DNA of 64,000 nt from contig JALJCO010001134.1 of assembly GCA_023101725.1 (NCBI GenBank), positions 186,001 through 250,000 of the forward strand, given 5' to 3'. The stretch is from Atherinomorus stipes. Lineage: Eukaryota; Chordata; Actinopteri; Atheriniformes; Atherinidae. Shown one piece after another: positions 1 through 12,199 of this stretch. The translations under genes were made by a program, and so were the position numbers. The notes beneath the pieces were generated by a model, which worked only from the letters and a program-made list of their open reading frames with translations, was not told where the DNA came from and made no database searches. Every line of letters begins with the position of its first letter. Position 1 is the stretch's first letter.

Positions 1-460
1 CTGTCAGTGAAATAATTTGACTAAAATCATAATAAATAAAAATTCTATGAAAGTCATGACATTGATTTTTAATTGTGGTTTGAAAGAAATATTAAAAACA
101 AACACACAAAAAATAAAACAAGTAAACAATCATTACGGGGCTCCTGAACTAAAATCACTGCAATCATGCGTTTTCTGTAACGTCCAATCAGATTTCTGCA
201 CCTGTTAACAGGTATTTTAACCCACTGTTCATCAACATGGTGCTCCAATTTGTCTGGGACAGTTTTTTTTTTTTTTAAATTAAATTATTATTATTATTAT
301 TATTAAACCACAATCCAAACTCATTATTTGATTTTATTAAATTATAATTTTTAATTTTTTTTATTTAATTATTACATTTTTTAGTTTTTTGCTATTTGAT
401 TTATTATTATTATTCAGTCTTTTTTTAATGGGGGTGTATGTAAACATTTGAGCACAACTG
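1..460. mobile_element. Tc1-like MITE copy (left end cut by window)
   Basis: AT-rich copy of a family also seen near 10525-11010, 28330-28885, 36603-37112 and 45627-45895. Shared features are CAGTGAAATAAGTTG-like starts, an (ATT)n tract, and CATTGATTTTGAATT blocks. Intact copies end in TACAGTCGTCCT / AGGATGACTGTA, consistent with TA target duplication. No gene is visible in 1-925. Confidence 0.6.
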
Positions 461-924
461 TGTGTATGTGTGTAAAATGTGAGCTGCTGGACGTGAATTT
501 TGGGGATGGAGATGAACAGTAAAGCATTTTTCAATCTATAAAGTTTTATTATTGACATAGCCTTCAACTGCTTTTTCCTATTAACTAGTCTACGCTCCTG
601 TGTTTAGTAATTGTTTATTTTAAGTTTCCACATGAACATCACTGATATGACCTGCTAGTTATCTTATGTTACCTTCACGTTTCTGGTTTTTGTCTGTTAT
701 CTGTGAGCACCAAATGCTGTTACAGTATGTTGCCGTTTTTCTGTATATTGTTTTAAGGTTCAAAGGCATTAAAAATATTTGAATAAGTTTTACTGTTGAT
801 ATTTTGTATAAAATACACTTAATTTTCATTTATAATACTCCTCAAATATAAAAACATAAGTATTAAAAGAGTGTAGGCCTCATGCTCTTATTTCAGTCTA
901 CTTCTTTAATGAGACCATTAGGAT

Positions 925-1446
925 TTAAAGGTACAGTGTGTAAAAAAATCTGAGGTCAATGGCGGAAAAATGTGCTAGATATAATTTAAAACTGTGTTTC
1001 AACTGATGTGTAATCACTACACTAGAACAGCTGTTGTGTTTATTTTCTTAGAATGAGTTATTTATATCTACTTGCTGTGGATGCGCAGACATGAAGGCTG
1101 CCATATTAGTGCCACCATTTTTACTACGGTGTCCCTAAATAGACAAAATAATGTGTGGGTGAAGTGAGAACCTTCTGAACTTTAAAATTGCTGTACCAGC
1201 TTTGTTTAATGGGAGTTAAAGACTGTTTGTAATACGTAATGCCTTAAAAGACATTAAAAGTAGTTACTCATAGTTAAGTCATAACTAAACCTGAGACCAC
1301 TGGATCTACTCACAGATGAAAACATATGTCTGGGAGAATTTTGGCAACTAACAGCCACCATACATTCACAAAAAGTGCTGGAATATGAATTCATTTGAAA
1401 GAAAACATCTTTTCTTACATAATGGATGTACACACTGTACCTTTAA
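925..1446. mobile_element. MITE, TTAAAGGTACAGT family, copy 1
   Basis: Terminal inverted repeats TTAAAGGTACAGTGTGTA and its complement bound 522 bp without coding potential. Other copies: 32786-33339, 44730-45277 (inverted) and a fragment at 45462-45626. It lies in the slc10a7 3' introns. 1447-1916 holds nothing recognisable. Confidence 0.75.
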
Positions 1447-1916
1447 AGGAAATATAGAGATGTATGTTATACTGTAGGGATCATTTGTTAGTTACCGAAT
1501 GTGAACTTCTATTCCATTTAGTGCAAATTCCATTTTTCTTTTTTCCCCTTTTCTTATGTTTGAGAACAGACAAAATTAAATTAACTCAGTTCAAAGCCGT
1601 AGCAGTCGTCTACTGCTGGCTACCAGAAAGAATACAGGTTTAATGTGTTTTAACGTCTCAGACTTGCAGGCTGTGCCCATCTGGTGCATCCTGTTCCTGT
1701 TTTAGTGGATGTATTTGTGATGATTAGTGGTGTAATGACTGGAAAACAGAGGTTGGAGCAAGCACAAAGCAACATAGATGAGATGCTTATTCCCAGCAGA
1801 CTGCAGAGGCCTGAAATACTCCATTTAACTCAGAAACTGACGATTTCCTCTCACGGAAGCTTTCAAGACAACTTTTCTGTGTAGCGTCAGAGATTAATGT
1901 GCAGCCAGTGTCGTAC

Positions 1917-2290
1917 CCAGAGTGAGAGACTTGTGCGTGGAGCAGAACATGATGGCGACTGTGTCTGCAGGGCTGAATCCTGAGCTGGACCTGCAGGGAC
2001 AAACGAGGAGTTAAAACCATCATCTGCTAATCTCTGATCAGTTTTCCTGCTCCACCAGCTGGATGCTGCCACCTCTAATGTAACTGTGCTCCTTTATTTC
2101 TCCAGCATCCCAGAATGAGACAGTCTCAGAAAAACTGGAGGCTGAAGCATTACTGCTAATCTCTGGATAAATAACTACGGAAGAGGATTAGGGCCACTGG
2201 AAAAAAAAAAAAAAAAAAAAAATCTGTCAAAAAAGTCAAGAATTCTGACTTTTTTATGGAAAATTAGAAAAAAAAAAAACCATACATACA

Positions 2291-2346
<56 letters not shown>

Positions 2347-2365
2347 TACACACACACACACACAC

Positions 2366-2464
<99 letters not shown>

Positions 2465-2636
2465 AATTTTGAAAAAAGTCAGAGTTCAGACTTTTTTTTT
2501 TAGAACATTTGAGAAAAAAAAAACAAAACTTTTTTCCAGGAGATTTTTTTTTCTATCAATTTTGGAAAATCTGAAGCCAGAATTCAGACTTTTTTATGGA
2601 AAATTTGAAAAAAATAAAAAATATATGTTTATACAT

Positions 2637-2690
<54 letters not shown>

Positions 2691-2695
2691 TATAT

Positions 2696-2771
<76 letters not shown>

Positions 2772-5700
2772 TTATTTTATTTTTTTCACTTTTGTTCTGA
2801 CTTTTTTCTCAGAACATTTGAAAAAAAAAAATTTTTCCCAGGAGATTTTTTTTCTCCCAATTTTGGAAAATCTGAAGCCAGAATTCTGACTTTTTCTGGA
2901 AAATTTGAAAAAAATAATGAAATAAAATTAAAAAAATAATAATTTCCACAAGATTTTTTTCCCCCCAATTTCTGAGAAAGGCAGAATTCTAAGATTGAAG
3001 TCAGAATTTTGACTTTAATCTCAGAACTCTGACTTATTTTCTCAGATTTTTTTTTTCTTTTTTCAGATCCTCTTCTGTAAATAACAGTAAGCAACTTCAA
3101 GACTTATGTTCAGATAACCAGAAAGTTTCTCAGACTGGTGTTTGAAATGTGGAAATAAAGGAAAGAGTGGACAGAGGGAGTCAAAGATGAAGGAATCTGG
3201 ACAAGAGATGAAGATGGAGGAGACTCACCTGGTGGAAAAGGCGAAAGTGAGCAACATGAAGCTCATCTGGATGGAGAAAACTGTGGAGGACAAGCAGAGA
3301 GGAAAGTTTCACTACTCGCTAAAACATGTGCAAACATATTTGGAGAGACATGTTGGACGTTTTGCTTTATCTGCTTTCTTGTCAATAAATGAGAGAAGTC
3401 GCACAGAAACCAGGAGGTGGAGAAAGAGTGGTTCAACATTATGTAAGTTACGTTACTTTGATGATGATTTATCCCTCACTGCTGGTGCAGTCAGCTTTAT
3501 GCTCATGGAACTGCAGCATCAATAAAAACAAGCAGAAGTTCATGAATTTTTCTGAGTAAAGAACTTCAACATCTCATGTCTGAAGCTGAGATGCAGCAGC
3601 TGTTTAGATGCTATCATGGAGTCTACTCACAGCTGAAAAAGACGAGTCTAAATGGAGCCAGAAATCAGCAACCACTTGTCTTTAGTATAGTTTAAAGCTA
3701 CAAACTGTCTCAGGGATTATTTCTTTGTTGCCAAACAGTCAGAAGACACCGAAGGAAGCTGCTTGCACCAGTAAAAAAGGCTGTTTGAATTTCTATTTTT
3801 CAGGTTATGAACCTTCATTTGAGGGATTAAATAAGGTTGCTACTGCAGTCACGCATTAAATAAACACTCCTACACACACTTGATGTTAATTTTTTTTTTA
3901 CCCAACTAATCCGCTATTACATCTGCTAGTGTTGAGGCAGTTTTGGGGCTTGAGAACAGCAGATATCTAGAGAGTAGATACATCTGGAGAAGCGATCCTG
4001 TTCCATGCAGCTCCATAAAAAGAATTTAACATTTATGATACCAGTTTTATCAATATTCAACTGATTCCATCCAAAATGAGACTTAAAGGTGACGGCTACA
4101 TTCTTAGGTCAAAACAATAAATTTTTCCAAAATAATGCATCCACAAAATGTTAAGAGCGTAGAATAAAGTATTCATTTTACAAAAAAAAAGAAAAATCTA
4201 GCATATAAAAAATTGTTTTATCGATTTTGATCGGTCCAAAATATATAAACTTTTACATCTGATTACCATGCCAATGTCTACACAAAAGGATTCTGCACCA
4301 TTAGCATTAGTTTTTTATTTTATTTTTTATACTGTTTATACTGAAATAAGGGCTCTGCACGTTTTCTGCGCGACACTACCACAAGGCTACCCACTCCCCG
4401 TTCAGGTTGCCAGCTTAATTGCTATGAGCAGAAATAGCATCTTCCTTGCCTTACTTCTAAAATTCCAGCCGGGAAAAAAAAGCAGGGTGGAGGTAGCACC
4501 CTCATGCAAGTTAAACATCTGCTAATGCTAAATAATGACTAGCCGGTTCTGTAATGTTGCTAATGCTAGTTGAATGAGCCAGTGTCAGTGCACCACCTAC
4601 TGGGGGGAGGAATTAAACTTGTTGCTATCACCTTTGAAAGAATGAATGTAGTTTAATGGGCTTAACTTTTCAGACCTGAAGGCTATGTCCATTTTTTCCA
4701 AACTGTTCTTGGTCTACACGTTCAATCTTTTATGCTGCATTAGATTAGCTAATAATCTGTGGCACTCTGAAAACACATGCCTTGAATAGGCAATTTTAAA
4801 CAAGATTAAGACTTGAGAAGTTGTTTAAACAGGTTCAAGTCTGAAGGAAGCCGAAAATTTAATTTAATTTTCCTGTTAAAACTCTTGTCTGACTACATGC
4901 CACCACATTTCTTCTAGTTTTTAGAGATGTCACTGATGTACTGACTGATGAGGACGACCAGCAGCAGGCTGGTGGGGTCCAGCTCGATGTTGGGGTTGCT
5001 GAAGGTGTCGCAGAAGGTGGTGTAGATGATCATGAGGAGGACGGCGCTGCTGATGGCGCCGAACGGAGGCTTTCGCCTCTCCAGGAACTCCCTGAGGAAA
5101 CTACGACACACCTGCACACAGACAAAAGATATAAATGTAATGAAATAAAAACAAAGATCAGAAAACCCCACCAGGCTCGTCTGGACCTACCTGACCCACG
5201 ATGAGAGGCACCACCACCGTCATGAAGAGCTGAGAGAAGATGGAAGAGAAGGGAACGGAGGAAGAAGAGCCGAGCTGGAGGAGAGAAGGAAAATGAGACC
5301 AGGGCTTCCACTCTTTTCTTGAAGTTATTTTCAAGGTCTTTTCCAGGACATTTTCAGAACTTTTGCAGCTGCTACAGTATGAGTCAAGTTATCACAACAT
5401 AGACTAATAAATTACACCTCAAGCTTTTGGAAAAGTGTTCTACAATAGGGGATTATCACGCTTACCGGAAGTTCCCGGTATTTGGACACTTCCTCTTCCG
5501 GGCCATAGTAACATCAGCCGCTTCTGCTCTGTTATACTGTTTAAATCGGATAAACTCCAACATACTTAAGTTTTCATTCTAGACTGAAGTGATACTGGAT
5601 CAAAAGCTGGATCAAAGCGATCGATTCGCCGCGGTGAAGGGCCGAACTTTATAATAAAACGACACACATTTGTTTGTGGCCGGCAGACTGCGCAGTCGTG

Positions 5701-8700
5701 TTAGCAGGTTAGCATTAGCCAGCTTGATGACGTGCCTAACTTTGTGCGGCTGAAAACACACAAGCATCTGAAAGCGTCTCCTTTCTTGGCAGTCCCCAGT
5801 TGTTCCACTGGAAACGGGGAGGTACAGACCCCATTTTCAGATGTTTGTGTGTTTTAAGACGCACAATGTTAAGCACGTCGGTAAACGCTAGCTGGCTAAT
5901 GCTAGCATGCTGTGAAGTGCCAGTGTTGTGCCCCACCGGCGACAAACAAACGTGTGTTTTATTATAAAGTTCGGCCCTTCACCGCGGCGAATCGATCGCT
6001 TTGATCCACTTCCTCCTTAGTATCACTTCAGTCTAGAATGAAAGACTTAAGTATGTTTGGAGTTTATCCGATTTAAACAGTGTGGCCCGGAAGAGGAAGT
6101 GTCCAAAATCCGGGAACTTCCGGTAAGCGTGATAATCCCCTATTGTAGCTTATATTTTGAACAGTAACAAAGCAGAAATGAAGCAGAGACGAAGCAGAGA
6201 CAACAAAGTTGACACGAAGCTGAGACAAAAAGATGATGATGCAGCGACTAGGCGGTGATAAAGAGACGACAAAGAAGCAATGAAGCAAAGATGAATCAAA
6301 GAAGCACAAACGAAGCAGAGACGAAGCAGAGATGAAGCAGTGGTGAAGCAGAGACAAAGCAGAGACGAAGCAGAGACGAAGCAGCAGTGAAGCAGAGACA
6401 AAGCAGAGACAAAGCAGAGACGGAGCAGAGACGAAGCAGCGATGAAGCAGAGATGAAGCAGAGACGAATGAGAGATGAAGCAGTGGTGAAGCAGAGAAAA
6501 AGCAGAGACAAAAAGATGAAGCAGCAACGAAGTGGTGATGAAGAGACGACAAAGAAGCAATGAAGCAAAGATGAATCAAAGAAGCACAAACGAAGCAGAG
6601 ACGAAGCAGAGATGAAGCAGTGGTGAAGCAGAGACAAAGCAGAGACGAAGCAGAGACGAGGAGCCGTGAAGCAGAGACAAAGCAGAGACGAAGCAGCGAT
6701 GAAGCAGAGACGAAGCAGAGATGAAGCAGTGGTGAAGCAGAGACGAAGCAGAGATGAAGCAGAGACGAAGCAGTGGTGAAGCAGAGACAAAGCAGAGACG
6801 AAGCAGTGGTGAAGCAGAGACAAAGCAGCGGTGAAGCAGAGACAAAGCAGAGACGAAGCAGCAGGGACGAAGCAGAGACGAAGCAGAGACGAAGCAGAGA
6901 CGAAGCAGAGACGAAGCAGAGACGAAGCAGTGGTGAAGCAGAGACGAAGCAGTGGTGAAGCAGAGACGATCAGGGAGGAAGCAGTGGTGAAGCAGAGACG
7001 AAGCAGCATTCCAGGTTTTCCACCACGCATGGGAACCCTGGAGAAACTTTTCTATTAGATAATAAACAAATGAAAACAACTGATGTCCCTTTTCTGGGTT
7101 TTGAGGACTTCCTGTTAACCCTTGAAGTGATTTAATCTGGATGTACAGAAGCAGCCAGGATGGAATATTCCACGAAGAAAAGTTCTCATAGTTTAGTTTT
7201 TTATCCAGGATTTATATTTAATCCTCATTTAAGTAAAACTGTTCATCAGATGAGAATCAGTGGCTCAAAGTAACAACGTTTTTAGCGCATTAACTCTCAG
7301 CAGGTGTGACTTACAAAGAGCAGCAACAGCAGCGGCGTCACCACGATTCCCTGCAGGAGACACGAATAATCCGTTCAGGATCACATTCACTGCAACACAA
7401 CCTGCGTTTAACTGCAACCAGACCAGAAACTTACCAGAAAACTTCCGAACGCCGAGTTGAAAATAGCAGCAGCCTGCACACACACAGAAAACAAATCAGT
7501 CTCCATAGCAACGGCAGGATGTCCACACCGAGCTGGTCGCTCTGACATGTTCGTGCGCTACCTCATTGCCTCCGACAGCCTTGGTGAGAATAACAGCGGA
7601 GGACACTGGAGGGGGCATGCAGCTCACCGTCTGTAACCTAGGAAACAATGAGAGGATGAAGAGGAGGATGATGAGGCAGGGCTGACTCACTTCCTGGCTG
7701 CTCTACAGACTCAGCTGGCTGTTATGTCACGTTTGGGTGATTTTTCAGTGTTAAAAACTGTTTCTGATCGCTTTAACAGAACATGAGGAATAAAATGAAA
7801 CGGTCACAGATGCTCCAACGCGGGAAGCTGAAGATGCAGTAAATATGCAGTAAATACGCTGCTGTAGTTAAGGAGTTATCTAGTTTTACATCCAATCATC
7901 GCTGCAACAAACATTTAATCAACCCTTCTCTGAATCTTTTGCCGTTTTCTGGATTCATGCATCATTAAATTTGTGCTAATGGTTTTTCAAAACGCAGAAG
8001 GTTCGCTGATTTTAATCATTTACTGCAGTTTTTCGCAACAGAACATTGAAATATTGCAAGATTTCCTTGGAAAATAGATCGATACCGCATTTTTAAACGT
8101 CAATATGATATCAGTATATGAAAATATCACAATATGTCAGTGCATCAATATTTTTCCCCACCCATAGTCTTTAAAAGTTTTAAAGTCTGTAAAAACAAAG
8201 ATTTTGAAGAAGAAGTAGTTTTGGGGTTTTTTTAGACTTTAGAAACAGTGGGCTGATCGGTTAAATATCGGTGGGGTGGCTGATGTCCGATAATCAGTTT
8301 TAAGTCTGATATAAGCCGATATCAATAGGGGGCCGATTATATCGTGCAACCCTAATAACTATAATTGTGTTTCTGATGTAACTCTGGTGTTAAATACGGT
8401 GCCGAGTTGCAGCTTCCTCAGACATTCACTCATACTGAACAGTGGGTCTATGGCTCACTCGTAGGACACCCCCCCCCCCCGGGAAACCTGAGAAAATCTG
8501 AGTTGTTCCACCAGGTCTGACTGCTTGATTTGAAGCCCTCAACGTCACACAGAGCATTGCCTGTAAAAACTGCCAATGTGAGTCTTTGTGTTGGTCCATG
8601 AGAGGCCCCTCAGGTACCATCAGGCTTAGACCTGGATAAAGGACGGCATTCACACACACAAACCTTTAACACACACACACACACACACCTACCCTCTGAG

Positions 8701-11700
8701 CAGCCATTGGTCGATGGTGGTCAGCGCGAGCACCCTGAGCAGCAGCCAGACGGCGAGCGGGAAGAAAACGAGCGTGAACGACTGCACGAACAGGTGGAGG
8801 CGGACGTGAAGCAGCGCGCTCTTCAGCTCCTGCAGACAGATCATCAAAGATGGAGGAACGTTTTCCAGACTGCACCTGAACGCATCAGAGCGCCGATCGC
8901 TTTCTCACCTCGGTTTTTAGAGACAAGCCGCTGTTGAAGAAGATGAGCGAGACGGCGATGTAGGCGATGGTGATCTCTGGCTTTAATGGACCTGACGGAG
9001 AGAGACATTAAAGTTTCATCACAACCGCATCACACAGGAAACTGAGTCATGCTGCATCGTTTATACAGCAGCTAAAATAAGTTATAAACACCGGCATTTT
9101 CTCAGCAGATATTTTAATGAGGCTGAGTTTGCAAATGACACCAGAAACTCACATTTCATTACACAGACGAGATTTCAGAAGAGATTCGCTTGGTGTTTCT
9201 GCACTTCTGAATTACTGCAGTTACATCTGGATGCATAAGACCACTACGATTAAACATGCGAGTTAAAAATGAGTCTAGTCCATTAACTGTCGACATTATT
9301 ATAACCGATATGCATGGAGGAGAATTACACTTGAAAGATGTATATTCACAAAAGCAGAAATGTGCATGTGATTTCTTTTTTTTAAACCTATTTATAGCCA
9401 AGAAACTAAAAAGTTTTATGCTTCTAAACAAACATTTCAACTAAGGATCGACTAATACAGATTTTTTTAGGGCCAATAATAATAATAATAATACATTTTA
9501 TCTATAGAGTGCTTTTACAGAAGCTCAAAGACGCTTGACAGGAGAGATAAAACAGTATAGTAATATTTAAAACAAACATTAATTTAAACATATTCAATGC
9601 ATAAAATGAAAGGGGGAAGAAAGAAGAGAAGGCAACAACTGATAAAGTGGTAAACAAGAAGGAGAGGGGGCGATAAAAACATTTCAAAAGCGGATCTAAA
9701 AAGGGGGGTCATCAGGAGAAATTTGAAGGAGTTGAGTTGTACCGATATTTTCTCATCAGCCTCAGCTGATACAACCTACTGATATTTGGGGTCGATACTG
9801 CGTTCAGGGTTCCTACTCTTTTCTTGAAGTTATTTTCCAGGACTTTACCAGCTGCTACAATTCAAGTCTAGTTATCACAACATAGACTAATAATTTACAC
9901 CCCAAGCTTTAGGAGAAGTGATCTACAATTGTAGCTTATATTTTGTACAGCGACGAAGCAGAGATGAAGTGGAGACGAGATGACGAAGCAGAGAGAAGTT
10001 GTCACGAAGGAGAGACGAAGACACAAAGAAGCAGAGATGAAGTGGAGACGAAGAAGAGACGACAAAGCGGAGACGAGGAGACAACGAAGAGACAGCAAAA
10101 AAAGCTGGCGAAGTGGAGACGAAGAGACGACGAAGCTGAGAAAAAAGAGGCGATGAAACAACAACGGAGCAGAGGGAGGAAAAATTATTTTCCAGGACAG
10201 CTCAAGCTTTTTCAGGACATTTTACTCTGTTTCTCAGTCATTTTCTGCCTTTACCATGACTGAAAAAATGTTCAAACATTTTCCAGGTTTTCCAGGACGG
10301 ATGGGAACCCTGGCATTTGACTTGAAAATTAATATAATGAAGGATAGAATGAAAAGTAACTCTTTTAAAACTAAAAAAAAAGAACAAAGCACCTACAATG
10401 AATATATAAAAAAAGAAATAGTGCACTTGTATGCATTGACGCTACACATAAAGTTGAATTGAACTGAAATAAACAAATAATAAATAAAAACATTAAACTT
10501 GTTATAAAAAAAAAAAAGAAGAAAAATCATCTGTCAGTGAAATAAGTTGAAATTGACAAAAGTTATAATAAATAAAAATTCTACAAAAATCAGGACATTG
10601 ATTTTGAATTTTTGGTATAAAAAAAATATTAAACAAATTAAAAAAAAAAAAAAAACAACTAAACAAGCATGATGGGGCTTTGAAGCTAAAATGTTGTTGA
10701 GCAACACTTTGAGCCAATCACGGCAATTAGGTGTTTTCTGTAACGTCCAATCAGACGTCTGCACCTGTTGACAGGTATGTTGGTGCACTGTCCATGGGAA
10801 AGGTGCCCTTATATGTCTGAGACCATTTTGTTAGTTTTTTTTTATTATTATTATTTTCAACCACAATTCAAAAACAATTTATTTCATTAAAAGTAGCATT
10901 TTGTAATTTTTTATTTATTATTTTCTTTCGTTTCTTGTTATTTGAATTACTACTGTCAATCTAGTGTTTTCTTATGTTTGTATGAATAATTTTGATGGCA
11001 ACTGTATGTATATGTATGTATAAATAAAGTCCGTAAATTATGCAGAGTGGGGGTATTAGTCTACACACCCAACATATTAGCCAATGCCAATACCAGCAAA
11101 AACCAGCAAATATCGGCCTAAAATATCGGCCGGCGATGTATCGGTCTATCCTTAGTTTTAACAGAAACACTGAAAACTGAAATGAGACGAAATCACTGGC
11201 TGACAAATACAACTTAGTGTCTTAATAAGTTTGCGCTTGAGTACATGTTAGTGGAAAGATGGCAAACTGATTGAACGCAAGAACATGGCCTTTCATTCAT
11301 ATGGATGATGTCATACATGAAGCAGGAAGATAAGCTCTGCTTTCAGGGATATGAAGCTGAGACAGGAATTTAAACCATGAAGAAATAAAGTTAAATGTGA
11401 GAGAAATGCTATCCATGTTTGTTTCAGTGACTCAGGAGGACATAGGGTGGCATAGAGGCGATATTTGGTGAAACACCAGTTCATTGTGTGCCAGCTGCCA
11501 TTAATAATAAGTGAGGTAAATGAGTTTCCAGTAGCAGAAGATCTAATCTCCAGGTGAGATATGAAGGTGTGACTGGTCCTCTTATCAGCTCAGGTTATAC
11601 CTGCCTTTTATTACCGTGATAAACTTCTTTTATCCGTAACTCAGCTCCTCTTTCTCAAATTATTCTGACTGTATGTATGATGAGCTGTTTCAGGGGCTTC

Positions 11701-12175
11701 ACATTAAAATACAGCGTAATATAAGGAGCGCGCGCAGGGTGCGCAGGTGTGTGTTGACACAACTGAATGCAACGTGTCACTGCAGCACCAGGTGTGACAC
11801 GAGGAAATATACTCTGGATTTATCCAGTTGAACAAAGAACACCTCCTTATTCCCCAAATATAACACTTTATCTGTCATTCCAACACTTTCCATCCTGATG
11901 CGATTTTAAACAGTTCACGTATCAAAAGATGGAAGTTTATCTGCTTTAAATCAAAATATACTGCCGGTGAGAAGTGAAGTAAATATATTTCAGCCTGTTG
12001 TAAAGTTATTGTATATATTTAAAGGCCAGCAGCGAACTTCAGCGGGGTTTAGGCGATGATGAAACTCTGCCTCACCTCCTCTGACACCGACGCTGGGCTG
12101 CAGTTTGGCCGATAAGATGACGAGGACTATCCCGATGATGAACCACTCCTTCCGCAGCCGCGCCAGCAGGCCCAT
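1917..12175 (-). CDS. slc10a7: slc10a7, sodium/bile acid cotransporter family member 7 (exons 1-9, 3' end outside window)
   Basis: Multi-pass membrane protein of the SLC10 family. In mammals SLC10A7 sits in the secretory pathway, restrains store-operated calcium entry and is needed for glycosaminoglycan synthesis and skeletal growth. Coding exons in transcript order: 12076-12175, 8909-8991, 8693-8829, 7562-7637, 7435-7473, 7315-7350, 5191-5274, 4946-5111, 3229-3280, 1917-1990. All have AG/GT borders and consistent phases and give 282 codons; the human protein has about 340, so roughly 58 residues lie left of base 1. The start follows from the conserved opening [17 protein letters not shown]. 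Recognisable blocks are [11 protein letters not shown] (about residue 52), [20 protein letters not shown] (113-132), [26 protein letters not shown] (166-180), [13 protein letters not shown] and [10 protein letters not shown]. Two exons of only 39 and 36 bp are separated by an 84-bp intron. The 5274-7315 intron holds a hAT-like element with a minisatellite. Identification is firm. Confidence 0.97.
2286..2455. repeat. Compound (TG)n(TA)n(CA)n(TA)n microsatellite
   Basis: Alternating purine-pyrimidine runs (TG, TA, CA, TA) followed by oligo-T. It creates several overlapping frames of Tyr-Ile and Cys-Val repeats that are not genes. Confidence 0.95.
2640..2768. repeat. Compound (TA)n(CA)n(TA)n microsatellite
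   Basis: Second alternating tract, same composition as the one 200 bp to its left, within the same MITE copy. Together they give about 300 bp of potentially cruciform or Z-forming DNA. Confidence 0.95.
4100..4620. repeat. Dispersed repeat shared with 43310-44530
   Basis: Matches the 43.3-kb region over blocks such as CTGATTACCATGCCAA, GCATCTTCCTTGC and CCACCTACTGG. The two copies show it is a mobile repeat; this one lacks the 0.8-kb insertion found in the other. It lies in the slc10a7 intron between 3281 and 4945; 3281-4100 shows nothing else. Confidence 0.6.
5446..6142. mobile_element. Foldback MITE, TAGGGGATTATC family, copy 1
   Basis: 697-bp palindromic element: TAGGGGATTATCACGC at one end, its exact complement at the other, with homology between the arms extending inward over about 300 bp (GTTTAAATCGGATAAACTCC, CGCCGCGGTGAAGG). 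No transposase. It is nested in the hAT-like MITE at CTACAA/TTGTAG; the related copy at 9923-9934 shows the uninterrupted site CTACAATTGTAG. Confidence 0.8.
6170..7005. repeat. GAAGCAGAGAC minisatellite (11-bp unit)
   Basis: Tandem 11-bp units GAAGCAGAGAC, GAAGCAGTGGT and variants across about 830 bp. Related, less regular units occur in the sister MITE at 9952-10170, so the array grew from sequence internal to that element. Frames of up to 244 codons on either strand are repeat artefacts. Confidence 0.9.
7640..8690. other. slc10a7 intron with ATATCGG-type repeat and (AC)n
   Basis: 7640-8000 shows no recognisable element. 8010-8365 is an interspersed repeat with TTAAATATCGG and GTGCAACCCTAA motifs, also near 20185-20880 and 21473-22310. 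8470-8480 is an oligo-C run. 8669-8688 is (AC)n ending at the slc10a7 exon 3 donor. Confidence 0.6.
9440..11156. mobile_element. Interspersed element with three nested insertions
   Basis: Outer inverted ends CTAAGGATCGACTAATAC and GTATCGGTCTATCCTTAG. Inside lie a short LINE/SINE-type tail (about 9474-9700), hAT-like MITE copy 2 (9805-10312) and a Tc1-like MITE (about 10525-11010). A second outer copy at about 36558-37453 preserves the site without the hAT-like insertion (ATACTGCATTTGAC). It lies in slc10a7 intron 1; 11160-12000 shows no element or gene. Confidence 0.65.
9805..10312. mobile_element. hAT-like MITE, copy 2
   Basis: Ends CAGGGTTCC and GGAACCCTG, flanked by GCGTT and GCATT, a possible 5-bp target duplication with one mismatch. 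The interior has GAAGCAGAGATGAAG-like units but only about 220 bp of them. Confidence 0.7.
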
Positions 12176-12199
12176 GTTCCCAGTCCCGGGGCTCCGCCA

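Larger units (their letters stand above)
2176..3079. mobile_element. MITE (ACGGAAGAGGATT family) inflated by microsatellites
   Basis: Inverted ends ACGGAAGAGGATTAGGGC and GATCCTCTTCTGTA enclose AAAAAGTCAGAATTCTGACT-type blocks. A second, compact copy at 51306-51668 (363 bp) lacks the long TA/TG arrays found here at 2286-2455 and 2640-2768, so those arrays arose or grew inside this copy. It lies in the intron before slc10a7 exon 9. Confidence 0.7.
5300..7040. mobile_element. hAT-like MITE copy 1, carrying a minisatellite and a nested foldback element
   Basis: Ends CAGGGCTTCC and GGGAACCCTG; a shorter relative lies at 9805-10312. The shared left part (TTTTCTTGAAGTTATTTTCC, then TATCACAACATAGACTAATA) and right part (TTCCAGGTTTTCCA) are both present. 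The left end is only about 26 bp from the acceptor of slc10a7 exon 6. Confidence 0.7.

Noticed and set aside
1..1900. Search for slc10a7 exons 10-12
   Set aside because: No minus-strand segment here encodes the expected final membrane segments; those exons must lie left of the window.
2175..2939. A 215-codon frame rich in Tyr-Ile and Thr-His
   Set aside because: Translated TA/TG/CA microsatellite and oligo-T; no homology or splice context.
6073..7079. Leu/Ser/Phe/Cys-rich frames of 136-244 codons
   Set aside because: Artefacts of the 11-bp GAAGCAGAGAC minisatellite read in several phases.
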